Part shown: one piece after another, positions 32,951 to 43,498 of the stretch | How positions within the stretch are numbered: the first letter of the stretch is position 1 | Layout of the letters: each line of letters opens with the position of its first letter | Assembly: GCA_003194525.1 (NCBI GenBank) | Contig: NBIV01000240.1 | Span: 62,001-126,000 of the forward strand | DNA from: Gracilariopsis chorda | Lineage: Eukaryota > Rhodophyta > Florideophyceae > Gracilariales > Gracilariaceae | Direction: 5' to 3' | DNA length: 64,000 nt | Made by a program: the position numbers and the translations under genes | Notes under the pieces: generated by a model | What the model was told of the DNA's origin: nothing | The model's database searches: none | Seen by the model: only the letters and a program-made list of their open reading frames with translations

Positions 32951-34555
32951 ATGCCTCCACTTAACGGAAACTTCACAACTAATGTCAGGTATGCCGACCC
33001 ACAGCAACGACAATCCATAGAGTTCATTAAGAACATTCAAGAGAATAATGCCGATGCTGAACCTGCGCACATTATTGAACTTTTGAGAACAGGGTACCCA
33101 CCAGACAAATTACTCACATATTCTATTTTGAGTAATGGGTTGCTAATGCGTAAGCTCGCAAAGTTCCTAGAAGATCGAGGAATAACTCTTCCAGAACACG
33201 AAAGTAATCACCTCTTGAAAAGAATAGCTAAAACTATTTTCGAGGTATCAAACCTAGAGGATGCTTTCGCTGCAATAGATTTATTCGAACAGACCCCATC
33301 TTCTGCCCCGAACAGCCGCAATCAACCAGTCAGCAACACCGAACCACAAGAGACCGTCGAAGCTGAGACGATACGCGATGCCTCACCAAGCAAACGTACA
33401 ATTGAGCAAAACCGCCAACGTCAGCCATGGCGCTCTCCAATACCCAACAATGAACCACAAACAAACTTTGGAGACCAGCGAGACAAGATCACTCATTATA
33501 TTGCCTCTCGTTTCAAAGATGAATCTTCCAAATTCTCAGGGGCTCTTGGCGAATGTTGGGAGGAATTTCTAAGCGATTATAAGTATGCCGCTTTAGATTA
33601 CAATCTATCCAACCACCAAAGACTCCAGTACTTGCACCATCTCTTGCGTGGAAATGCAAAACGGTTTTACGTACAAAACGTTGATGGCAGAGTGCGAAGC
33701 TTCAGGGAAGCTTCAGCAATCATGGAAAAGGAATACAACTCTCTCTCCCGTCAGAACCGCATTGCTGCCTATCTACGCAACCTACGAATCCAGAAATTTG
33801 CTTCAAAGAGCTCTTCATTAAGCGACGCTTTGGAGAAACTCCATGAAGAAATTTCCAAGCTGTCTCCACAAGGCCCTATGCACTGCCGATCCGAGCGCAA
33901 CCGGATTGAATATTTACAGAATCCTGTTATTGGGCATTCATGGGCCCGAGACGCCTGCAGCAGAGCCAATGCGGGACTAATTAGCTATCACGAACTTTAT
34001 GGACAGTTGGAAGCCGCAATTCAACTAGATCAGGAAGAGAAAATCGGTCGCATGCGAGATCAGAAAAGTCTTCAGTTAGACTCCCTCTCTACCGAAGATT
34101 TCCAGAATCCCGACACGACTGAGACATTTTATGCTGGCCAATCTCGGTACACACGTCATCCAAATTCCACGAACAGGACAAAATATCGTCAATCCAAGAA
34201 CAAGCGAAACGTTAACTGTTGGAATTGTGGTAAATTTGGACATGTGATAGCTGAGTGTAGGCAACGCAAGGACCTCACCAACACTGCCGCCAACCGGGTG
34301 CAATATTTGCAACGTAACGGCTGTAAGGATCAGAACAAGGCTTTGAAACGCGTTTTATACGAAATCTGTCAACAGCTCGAAGAATCTAGTGATTCCGATG
34401 AGTTTGAACGTGCTGAAACATTCTTTGCATGCAATGGCGATGCAGATTTTAGTGAGGGCAACGAAAATTCATATCCTTCTGAACAATTCTTTGCGTCCAA
34501 CTTTGGAACGCAAAGTAGCGAGCCATCCCTCTCAAACTGCCTTGAAGATTTTTAA
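32951..34555 (+). CDS. gag: copia Gag, capsid protein with zinc knuckle
   Basis: 534 codons from ATG at 32951, no stops. It forms the particle in which the element's RNA is copied. The central part (about residues 180-370) is helical, as in Gag capsid domains. A classic knuckle CWNCGKFGHVIAEC lies at C423, C426, H431, C436 and binds the RNA. The last 100 residues are acidic and Ser-rich, which is unusual after a knuckle. It ends TAA at 34553-34555. How pol is joined to it is unclear: pol is in the next frame and opens only after 34583. Confidence 0.9.
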   Translation: MPPLNGNFTTNVRYADPQQRQSIEFIKNIQENNADAEPAHIIELLRTGYPPDKLLTYSILSNGLLMRKLAKFLEDRGITLPEHESNHLLKRIAKTIFEVSNLEDAFAAIDLFEQTPSSAPNSRNQPVSNTEPQETVEAETIRDASPSKRTIEQNRQRQPWRSPIPNNEPQTNFGDQRDKITHYIASRFKDESSKFSGALGECWEEFLSDYKYAALDYNLSNHQRLQYLHHLLRGNAKRFYVQNVDGRVRSFREASAIMEKEYNSLSRQNRIAAYLRNLRIQKFASKSSSLSDALEKLHEEISKLSPQGPMHCRSERNRIEYLQNPVIGHSWARDACSRANAGLISYHELYGQLEAAIQLDQEEKIGRMRDQKSLQLDSLSTEDFQNPDTTETFYAGQSRYTRHPNSTNRTKYRQSKNKRNVNCWNCGKFGHVIAECRQRKDLTNTAANRVQYLQRNGCKDQNKALKRVLYEICQQLEESSDSDEFERAETFFACNGDADFSEGNENSYPSEQFFASNFGTQSSEPSLSNCLEDF

Positions 34556-34583
34556 GTGGGAGTACTAATGATTTCTGCCGTAG

Positions 34584-37500
34584 TGCTCCTCCCAAGCAGC
34601 AGAAAAAAAGGGACCAGCCAAGTCCTCCAACGGCTCACCACGAATCATTCGTTTTTGTACACGTAAGCAAGCACGATACAGTTCACACACACCTCGTTGG
34701 AACCTTATCGACATACATAGCGTAAAGACGAGCTCATTCGACAAAACACGACGCGAATTTCAAGGCGCATGCCTGGACTCTGGCGCACAACAATCCTTAG
34801 TGGGAAAGCAACAAGCCCACGCGTACTGTAAACTTGTTGGCATTCCATTTAAGCCGAAACACTCCAACAAAGCTTTCAAATTTGGAGATGGCGTATACTT
34901 CAGCCGTGGAACCATGCAAGTCCGCATTCCAATCCCTGGCAACACTTTTCTTCCACTAGAAATTGATGTTGTTGACGCCTCAGTACCGCTCCTTATTGGA
35001 CTCGACATCTTGGACTTACACGCTCTTGTACCGGACAACGTGGAAAACATGCTTATCAATAAGAAGCTCAATTGGTCAATCCCAATCACGAGAAAATTCG
35101 GTCAAATGTACTTAGAATGGGACTTCTCTGAGACACTTTACACAAAAAGTGAACTCCGCAAGATGCATATGCACTTCTACCATCCTAGCGCAAGCAAGCT
35201 TTTCAACTTGATCTCCCGAGCAAAGCCAGAAAATGCCACACCCGAGACCAGGAAACTCATGGAGCGTATATCAAAATCATGTGCCACGTGCCAACGTTTC
35301 ACACCCCGGCCACAGTCCTTCCAAGTATCCGTTCCAGGCAAAATAATATTCAACAGTGAAATTGCTTTGGATCTTATGTTTTTGGACAAAATACCGGTAC
35401 TACACGTTGTTGATACACAAACGCACTTCAGCTCTGCAGTATTCCTTAAGAGTCAAACCACCGAAGCGATCTGGTACGCATTTCTCAGTTGTTGGGCAAC
35501 ACTTTACACTGGATATCCGGACAGAATGAAACTGGATAAAGCCAGACAATTTACATCTGCTCGATGGAAAGAACTGACGAGCATGGCTGGAATCACCTTA
35601 CAGTTCTCAGGCGTTGAAAGTCACAACTCCCTTGGCCCAGGCGAACGATATCACGAACCCTTACGACGTATATACCAAAAGATCCGTTACAGTGAGCACG
35701 ATGTACCTATCGCACTAGCCCTTCGTCTTGCTGTAAAGGCTATGAACGATACAGTGAACCCCGAAGGACTTGTACCTTCACTACTTGTATTTGGAGTTCT
35801 TCCCCGCTTCCCGCCCTTTAGCACAGAACTTCCAAATCATGAGGAGCGAATGAGAGCTCTTCAACTCGCGCGCACCGAAATGGAAACCATCACCTCGGAG
35901 CTTCGTTTGCGTCGAGCAGTCGTCGCTCGCATTCCATCTGCCGCAGCAACAAACTTGAAAGTTGGACAAGAAGTTCTAGTTTATCGAGAGAATCTGAAGC
36001 CAATAAAATGGACTGGACCATACAAAATTATGAAAATTGACGACAAACAAATCTACATCAACCGCAATGGCGAAACAGTCCAACATTCTATTGCGCAAGT
36101 CAAGCCCTTCTATCGTGACGAACTAATGAACAACCTTCATATTTGTCTACAACCAATACTTCCTAGTGACTTTGAACTCTATGATGTTCAAATCACTGAA
36201 GTATTAGGTCCTTCCGATGAACGTCGGAACCTACCAGCATTCAGTGAAGCCAAACGAAAAGAGCTGGCAGGATTAATATCCCGTGGAACGTGGAAAGTCA
36301 TCAGAAAGGACGAAGTGTCAGAAGATGCCAACATTCTCACTGGCAGATTTGTGCTCGTCATCAAAAATCCAGAAACTGATGAAGAGATATTCAAAGCCAG
36401 ATTTGTCGCCCAAGGGCACAAAGATCCCGAAAAACCTCTTCTTGTACATAATTCTCCTAATCTGCGACAATATTCAACCCGAATTCTCGTTACTATCGCC
36501 GCTATTCTTGGATATAGAGTATGGAACACAGATGTTCGCCAAGCATACTTACAATCCGCCCAGAAGCTCATGCGTAAAGTATATTTGAAACCTCCAAAAG
36601 AATTAGTTCTTCCACCAGAAATGTTGTTGGAACTTCTTCGCCCTCTATATGGACTTTCAGACTCTGGAGACTATTGGTACAGAACAATAACCACCCATCT
36701 GAAAGAAGACCTAGGAATGAAACCGAGAAAGGGAGATCTGTCATTATTTATGAGACACGAACAGTCAAAGCTTATTGGCTTAACCGGTGTTTACGTAGAT
36801 GAGCTCCTCCAGTGTGGAAACGAGCAGTTCCTGCAACAGGCAAAACGCACCGTTCAGAAATTTGAATCAAAGGACTTGGAAATGGATTGTGCTCTATTTG
36901 CAGGCGTAGATTGCGCACAATGGACAAAGGATTCTCACTCAGTCAGAAACATTATACCAAACGATTGCGAATTCTTCCGAAAGATTGCACCTTCTCCGAT
37001 TTCCGTTCTCTGAGACATAAACTTGCTTGGTTAACTCACACGCGACCAGACATTTGCTGTGCTGTTAACATGGCTGCACAAGTTACGGAACCTTCTTTCT
37101 CAAAGGAAGATGTGAAAAACATCAACAAAGTCGTAACGCATATCCAGCAGACTCAGGACGTAAGTCTGAATTATGTTAAACTTGATGTCAATTCACTTCA
37201 TCTTAAGGTATATTCCGATTCATCATTCGCCAACAACACAGATAACTCATCCCAAATCGGATTCATCATTCTTCTCGTGGATAAGTTTGAAAACTGCAAC
37301 ATTCTTCACTTCTCAAGTCACAAAAGCCGGCGCGTTACCCGATCCGTTCTCGGAGGAGAACTATACGCATTTGCAGATGCCTTCGACGTTGCTTACGTTA
37401 TCAAACATGACTTAGAGTAAATACTCGGGAAAAAAATACCAATCACAATGTTGACTGACTCAAAAAGTCTATTTGATGTAATAACAAAAAGCTCATCGAC

Positions 37501-37717
37501 ATCTGAAAAGCGACTCATGATCGACATTTCAGCAGTTCGTGAAGCCTACTCGAACCATGAAATCTCCGATGTTGGATATGTCACTTCCAATAACAACCCC
37601 GCCGATTCATTCACAAAAGTTAAGAACTGCGATGCTTTGAACCAACTAGTAGTAACCTCAAAATGCGTTTTAGATATTGAACAATTAGTAATTCGTGAAC
37701 CAATGCGACAATTGTAA
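34584..37717 (+). pseudogene. pol: copia Pol: protease, integrase, reverse transcriptase, RNase H; damaged
   Basis: The frame is open from 34584 to 37013 but has no ATG before the protease, so it must be translated as a fusion with Gag or from a spliced RNA. CLDSGAQQS at 34770-34796 is the protease active site. H-H-C-C (HMHFYHPS to CATC, 35163-35292) is the integrase zinc domain. The core has LDLMFLD, KLDKARQF and GPGERYHEPLRR as D, D, E. Reverse transcriptase runs from about 36230 (WKVI..., TDVRQAYLQ). Its catalytic box at 36792-36803 is YVDE, not YVDD. A frame change lies near 36890-36930; the rest, LSQKHYTKRLRILPK then RNase H (YSDSSF, MLTDSKSL), is at 36887-37717 with one stop at 37418-37420. 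Integrase resembles copia lineages with SHNSLGxGERYH. Confidence 0.9.
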
Positions 37718-37739
37718 GCCGTATGAAAAGAGAAGGGAG

Positions 37740-38112
37740 TGTTAACTCACCCTGACTCACCGCCTTTTGTGTCAGGCGCTGAGCAGAAAGAGATGGAACA
37801 GACCATCTCACCATCCTTGGGGTGGTGAGAAAGCGTCTGGCCTTCTCACCATCCCCTAGGATGATGAGATGGCCTGCTTACAATACCGCTTGGCATGCAG
37901 ACCTGTAGGATTGCGTTGTACTCGAGAAAGACGAGTAGCGTCTTTCTCTACACTATAAAAGGGGAGGAAGAGAGCTTGATCGTCCTAAACTCTCTTCCCC
38001 AACCCATCTTCTTCATCAACTATCATCTACCTAAGTAAAACCAATTTGGTTTTTTCGATACTAGTCGTAACTACCGCTGTATCGCTTTTCATATAATCGA
38101 GTTTTATCGACA
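37740..38112 (+). repeat. 3' LTR of copia element
   Basis: 373 bp, nearly identical to 31616-31989. Differences seen include CAGCGCC/CACCGCC, one missing G in a G run, and GTAGTCGAG/GTACTCGAG. It follows the polypurine tract directly. Confidence 0.95.
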
Positions 38113-38537
38113 GTACATCTGCATACTGCGTCACACGGTGACGGAGATGAAGTGATAATGATGCTTTGTAGGACTGATTGTAATGGATTCTGACATTATT
38201 GGTGGTCTACTCTGCGCAATTGCGGGTCTATGATAAAGTGCAGGACATATACACTGTATGTGCATGTAGTCTACTGTTACTGAAATACTCAAGTAGTTGT
38301 TGAGAGTTCAATAGCTCTCGACTAGAACAACAACGAACTATTTTACAACCGTCTTTCGACTTCTTCTTCTGTACATCCGCGCTTCTTCGCGCTTTTCGTG
38401 CTACTCCGCCTCTGTTTGTCCGTAGGGACCTCAACAGCGCATCTACCTTGTGTCTGCTTGTTCGCCGTGGACCTCAGCATCACTCCGGACTACCGTGCGC
38501 CTCGCACTTGTGGTTCGAACCTACCAGGCCGTTTGAT
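38113..38537 (+). repeat. right LTR-like repeat, second part (after copia)
   Basis: Starts with the second GTACA and matches 30036-30465 closely. Together with 31512-31615 it forms one complete copy of the repeat. Confidence 0.85.
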
Positions 38538-39348
38538 AATAAGTAAACAAGACTTAGCTACGCCTGGAGCAGATAGAGAGCACAACTGCCAGAGAATAGT
38601 AGTTACGTATTTCCTTTTTACTGATCCCCCGACTTCTGCATACTTCCAATACTCTTCTCATGCGATCAAGGTAGGAAGAAAAACCACTTCACACAGAAAA
38701 GTTTGATTATTCTGGCCCCTAAGAATTGTGCAAAGTATTGGAGTTTTTACTGCGTTACTCTCCTTCGTTAGAGATGCTTGTAGTATGATGTTCGCACTGA
38801 GTGCTGCCAGCACACAAATGTGATAATCAGATTTGTCAAATCCCCTCCAAAGCCATATTGGATACTCTCTATGGTTTCAGGTCCGTTCTGATATCATATT
38901 TTAAGAAGTACGGATATATATATATATATATATATATTCAGTTATTATTCAAATGTTTCGAAGACCCAATGTAGTAAATTTGAAACCGTACGCCTGCAAT
39001 ATAGCAAAACTGGGCATGACTCTTCAAAAATGAGTCAGCATTTATTTCATGCCATATATAAAAAAAGTAAAAGCGTTGAGATTTGTACGCCTGCTTCTTT
39101 TCTGTGAGCCCTGGAGTATTACTCTCCGAGGGGCTACCAGTACCACCGTCAGCCCCATCTCTTGATGGCAGCACAGTCCGAGTTCACGAGGGCTGCTTGT
39201 CGCAGTCCAGCGTATTTAACTCGTATGGGTCGTTGAAGCACTGTGGAGACCCCTCCATCGAGCGCCGCAATCCACGTTTCAAAGCTCAAGATTCATACCT
39301 TTTCTCGCGCTGGGCGTTCAACGCGATCTATGCGAACACGACCGCGTA
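38538..39348. other. intergenic stretch with an AT microsatellite
   Basis: No recognisable gene. An (AT)12 run lies at 38914-38937. A plus frame at 39083-39463 overlaps the start of the Harbinger transposase in another frame and has no motif of its own. Confidence 0.5.
38914..38937. repeat. (AT)n microsatellite
   Basis: Twelve uninterrupted AT dinucleotides. Confidence 0.9.
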
Positions 39349-39785
39349 TTGCAGCGTAGCAACCACATATCGAGCAGTAGTTTTTCGTTCAACTTCCACG
39401 GTTATGGCGATCAAGATTGCTGCTACAACTTTGGTTTTACTCGGCTTGACGTGGAGTGGATGATTGAAGCAGTGGGGTGGCCATCGCTCCGGATAAATAC
39501 AGCCCGCAACCACTACATCGTCACCCCAATTCTCGCGACCTGCCTCGTCCTGCGTCGAATGTCCTCTCCTGTGCGATTGGCGGACCTGAAGGGTCAGTTT
39601 GGCAAACACCGCCCTCATATCTCGAAAATCTGTTGGGAGGCGCTAGAGGTTATGTGGAGTACACTCCACTCTCTCATGTGTAGTATTCTGCCGTCATTTA
39701 TTGGGACACATGAGACCCATTACGCAGGTTCTACTCATGAGAAGTCACAGAGACTAACTAACTGTGTTGGTTTTATTGATGTTAC
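39349..39785 (+). pseudogene. PIF/Harbinger transposase, N-terminal part before gypsy insertion
   Basis: Encodes CCYNFGFTRLDVEWMIEAVG, then LVLRRMSSPVRLADLKGQFG and ISKICWEALEVMW, the usual N-terminal half of HARBI1-type DDE transposases. It ends NCVGFIDVT at 39767-39785; GFIDGT is the first catalytic motif, and here the Gly after Asp is Val. The start is not clear: no ATG is in frame nearby and an upstream exon is likely. The gypsy element begins right after codon Val at GTTAC. The other half is at 45072-45584. Confidence 0.8.
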
Positions 39786-40007
39786 TGTAACACAAAAGCA
39801 AATACGAGGGTGTAGGATGTGCTTGTGGCTGGTGTCTGGCCGAGCTCTGCCAGAATCAGCTGTTCAAGCCTTTATGTAGTGCTAGCTTCTCTACATAAAG
39901 GTAAAGTTCTATATCTTCTATCCTATCGTTGTAAGTAGATAGATAATGATCACAAAATCTAACGTAACAGGAGAGGAGTCTGTAGCGTACTGCAACGTAT
40001 TGGTACA
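39786..40007 (-). repeat. 3' LTR of minus-strand gypsy
   Basis: 222 bp; pairs with 44850-45071 over its full length. It carries an internal inverted repeat CTTTATGTAG ... CTACATAAAG at 39872-39901. Confidence 0.92.
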
Positions 40008-40028
40008 CTCAACCCGTCCTTGGATGAG

Positions 40029-40307
40029 TCAATGTCCCATTGGCTTTCCCTTCCGGTTGACTTTTCGAACTGCGTCTTTGCAGTTCTTCAGCGAAGTTGT
40101 CGGGAGCCAAACTGCGTCATCGCGAGTGTCGTTGGTGAAGGGCACATGGTAGAAAACAAGTCTGTGAAACTTGCACTTTTCCAGCATATCTGCTACTTCT
40201 TGTTCCATTTCACCGTCGTTGTTGATCACAATATCAAGAGTGTCCTGATTCCTAACGTGATACGCTTTCAACTTTGACACATGAATGACGTCGTGGGCTC
40301 GCTTCAT
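40029..40307 (-). pseudogene. gypsy integrase C-terminus with chromodomain-like fold
   Basis: Minus frame starting at 40307: VIHVSKLKAYH is the conserved end of the integrase C-terminal barrel. It is followed after an acidic loop by VADMLEKCKFHRLVFYHVPF and VWLPTTSLKNC, which fits the strand pattern of a divergent chromodomain. It is separated by stops and a frame change from the integrase core ending at 40742. Confidence 0.6.
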
Positions 40308-40741
40308 GGCGGGGGGAGCTCAATACGGTATGTCACGGGGCCAAGAACATCCACAATCCAGAAGGTTCCAATATATCGAGGCTGCCACTTCTTCGGCAAA
40401 GTGGTCCTGCGCGCAAGCGAGAGTGAGTCGGCTTCAAGGAGAACCAGATCACCTGTCTGGACCGAGACATCTCTGCGGCGCTGATCTGCATAATAATTCT
40501 GGCGGGCAGCCGCTTCGGCGAGATGATCCCTAGTCAGGGCACGCAGCGCGTTTTGGCGATCAAAGACACCGGATGCTTCCTGTTCTCGAACGCCGCAGTC
40601 TTCGAGCTTACGAGTGACAGGCGTATGCGGAATGAATCCAAGCTCTACTTCAAATGGCCCAAGCTTTGTAGAACCGTGTCTCGACGCGTTCTATTCAAAC
40701 TGAGCTGTAGGGAGACACAGGTGCCATTCCGTCGGATTCTT

Positions 40742-41590
40742 CTATACAATCGCCCACAGCATTGAAGAGAGCGTTCGGATCATATTCTCGGACTGTCCAT
40801 CAGTCTGGGGATGGTTAGTGGTAGAAAGATTGGAGCGGATGTTCAACAGTTCGACGAGGGACTTCCAGAAGTTCGAGGTTACCTTGGGATCGCGATCACT
40901 GCCCAGTGTATGCGGTACACCTTGGATACCAAGCAGATGAACGTCGAACAAATGGGCAGTTTCTCGGGCTGTGGCAGTCGTTGTAGTCGGTACGAAAATT
41001 CCTTGTTTGAACAGCTTATCAACCATCACTAAGATCGCGTCATGTCCGGCACTGGAAGTTGGGATTTCTGTGAGGAAATCAAAGGTTACGATCTCTAAGC
41101 AACGGTTTGGGATAGAGAGAGGTTGTAGCAAGCCTTGACGGAGGCGGTTTGATGACTTGTTCGTATGACAGTCGTGACAATTGCGTACGTGTATGGAGAT
41201 AATCTCATACATCTGAGGCCAGAATACGTACTTCTGTGCCACATAATAGGCTTTGTCGGCATCTACATGTCCTATTCCATGGAAGTACTCTTCACTGTAT
41301 GACGAAGATCGGTTGAAGGAATATACATTCTGATCGAACCTGCGCCAGTCCAATACAGCATGTCATTCGCGATTCGAAAGTTGCGTAGATGACGTCGGAC
41401 AAGAGCCGACGGTTCGTAAGAGGCATCGCGAAGCGTGCGGAGCATTTCGGTAGCGAACGAATCGTCAGTGTAGTCAGTACGGACTGATGCCAAGAGGTTA
41501 GGGATCTGTATCCCGATGGAGCGAAGGTGGGGGGCGTGGTCGGGTCTTCGACTGAGTGCATCTGGTACAAAGTTCAACCGTCTGGCAATG
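40742..41590 (-). pseudogene. gypsy integrase and RNase H end
   Basis: Minus frames 41272-41577 and 40742-41353. The first continues pol after a stop at 41593: LNFVPDALSRRPDH is the end of RNase H. The second has the zinc domain (CHDCHTNKS), VTFDFLTEIP with the first catalytic Asp, SDRDPKVTSNFW with the second and HPQTDGQSENMIRTL with the Glu. All three catalytic residues are present. A stop at 40742 cuts the C-terminal part. Confidence 0.85.
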
Positions 41591-41592
41591 TG

Positions 41593-43341
41593 TTAGATGT
41601 CGAAGGTGTACTCCTGAATTTCGTCGAGCCATCTGCACTGGCGGCCGGTAAGCTTCGGCTTCGAGTACAGATATCGAATCGGGTCATGGTCAGTGCGTAA
41701 AACGAAATGTCGGCCACGTGGACATGGAGCCCAAGTACGAAGGGCAATCATTACAGCAAGGAGTTCTTGGTCTCCAGTGTCCCATCTCGATTCAGTATCC
41801 GAGAAGTGATGGGAAAGGTATGCAATGGGGTGATTGTCTTGCGAGAGGGTCGCCTTACCTGCGTACTTCGAGGCGTCAGTAGACAAGACCAACGTCTTGT
41901 CTGGAGAATAATGGGCCAGGACGGGAGCGGTGGTTAAGGCTAGCTTGATTGCATCAAACGCTGACTCCTGTTGGGCGTTCCACTTGAACTCATGTGATCG
42001 CAGTAGGTCCGTCAGTGGCCGGAGTATGTGAGCGTAGCCCTTAATGAAGCCGCGATAGAAGTTCGTCAGGCCCACTAACTGTTGAATGTGACGTAAATTC
42101 TGTAGGGTAGGCCAGTCTCTGACTGACGCAGTTAATCTTTCCTGGGTGGATACTCCCTTATCTGACACATGTAACTCAAGGAAGTCTACTTCCTTGACAC
42201 CAAAAGCGCATTTGCTGAGCTTTGCGTATAGTTTGTGCTTACGTAAAGCCACGAACACCTTTCGTAGATGCTCTTTGTGTTGTGTTATCGATTTGCTGTA
42301 TACCAATATGTCATCAATATACAGAACCAGACATTCTCCATTTAGGTCCTTCAGTGCTGATGCAATCAGCCTCGAGAAGGTGGCTGGAGCATTCGCTAGT
42401 CCAAAGCATAGGACCTTCCATTCGAACGATCCAAAGCGGGTTCGGATGGCTGTCTTGTGACAATCTTCATCACGAATGCGCATCTGATGATACGCACCTA
42501 CTAAGTCAATCTGGGAGACCACTTTCGCGCGCGCAACTTGATCCAGAGCCTCGTCGATGAGGGGTAATGGGGTGGAATCAGGTATGGTAATTCGATTGAG
42601 AGCACGACAGTCGCATACCATTCGTAACTGACCACTCTTGTTCCTGACAAAAAACACCGGTGCACCAAACGGGGAGGAAGAGGGTCGAATGAGCCCTTTG
42701 CGGAGGAGCTCACCCAAGGTGTTTCGAAGCAGCTGAAGTTCTTCATTGGAAAATCGGATGACTGGACGAACTGGCAGTGGCGGATCCTGTTTGAGATTTA
42801 TCTCAAAGTCCTGTTCTCGGCGTGGGGGAAGCTCGTACGGAAGCTCTTCCTTGAAGACATCGCGGAACGTGTCAACGATGGCTGCCAATTCCGGATGACA
42901 GTCCACAGCGGTTGAAGGATGTTGTAACCGCAGTGCATACAACTCACAAGCTCGTTGCTTGAAGAGCTTGCGCAGTCGTTTAAAGGAGATTGTTTTCATC
43001 GTGGGAGGCTTTGGTCGGGCTGACGCCGCCGTATTGTGACGAGGATACACTGTAGCCGTTGAACCATCTGCGCGCTTGATGGTCATTGTGTGTGTCTTCC
43101 AATCTACGTGCGGGTTGATTACGCCCAATCATTCACGTCCTACTGTCATGAGAGGAGCACCGTCATGCTCTTCGTTCATCTCGATGACAAAGAGAGATAC
43201 TGTGGCGGAAGTTTCGTGCAGGTCCACTTTGGCTGAAGTTTCATGCAACACAGGAATCAAGCTGTGATTGCCAAGTTGCGCTTGAGCGCATACAGAAGAA
43301 TGGAGTCCGAGTCCGCATCGTTTTGCGGCAGCCGGGGACAT
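41593..43341 (-). pseudogene. gypsy protease end, reverse transcriptase and RNase H
   Basis: A 511-codon open frame from 43128 holds reverse transcriptase: SQIDLVGAYHQ near residue 208, FGLANAPATFSRL near 242 and YIDDILVYS at 270, all intact. RNase H follows (LSTDASKYAG, LRTDHDPIRYLY) up to a TAA at 41593. Upstream in the same frame, 43129-43341 (MSPAAAKRCGL) is the body of the protease, ended by a stop just before 43128. The protease active-site part is in another frame (43257-43598, HLDPALRT), so a frame change lies near 43330. Apart from that single frame change and the stops this polymerase is well preserved. Confidence 0.9.
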
Positions 43342-43498
43342 AAAAGCGTGCGAAGCGCCGGGTCCAGGTGGAACGCAACACGGACACCGTTGACATATGC
43401 GTGGTAAATTATGTCCTCGGTGTAGTGCGCATTGACTGCGGAAAGGCGAGGAAGGGTGTCAACACGAACTGAACGAGCTGCACTGGCGTGCGGCGTGG

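Larger units (their letters stand above)
31616..38112 (+). mobile_element. Ty1/copia LTR retrotransposon with extra zinc-finger gene
   Basis: 6497 bp. LTRs of 374 and 373 bp differ at only about seven positions by eye (roughly 98% identical). The target duplication GTACA is perfect (31611-31615 and 38113-38117). Contents in order: LTR, leader with an intron, a zinc-finger ORF, gag, pol with protease, integrase, reverse transcriptase and RNase H, a polypurine tract AGAGAAGGGAG at 37729-37739, LTR. Integrase before reverse transcriptase is the copia order. It is a young insertion, but pol carries a frameshift, one stop and an altered catalytic box. Confidence 0.95.
29940..38537 (+). mobile_element. 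small LTR element with one ORF, split by copia
   Basis: Direct repeats (29940-30465, and 31512-31615 plus 38113-38537) enclose about 1 kb with a single long ORF and no reverse transcriptase or integrase. Counting out the copia insertion (31616-38112 plus one target copy) the element is only about 2.1 kb. It could be a non-autonomous LTR element moved by enzymes from elsewhere. Target duplications at its outer ends were not found, because the outer boundaries are only approximate. Confidence 0.55.
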
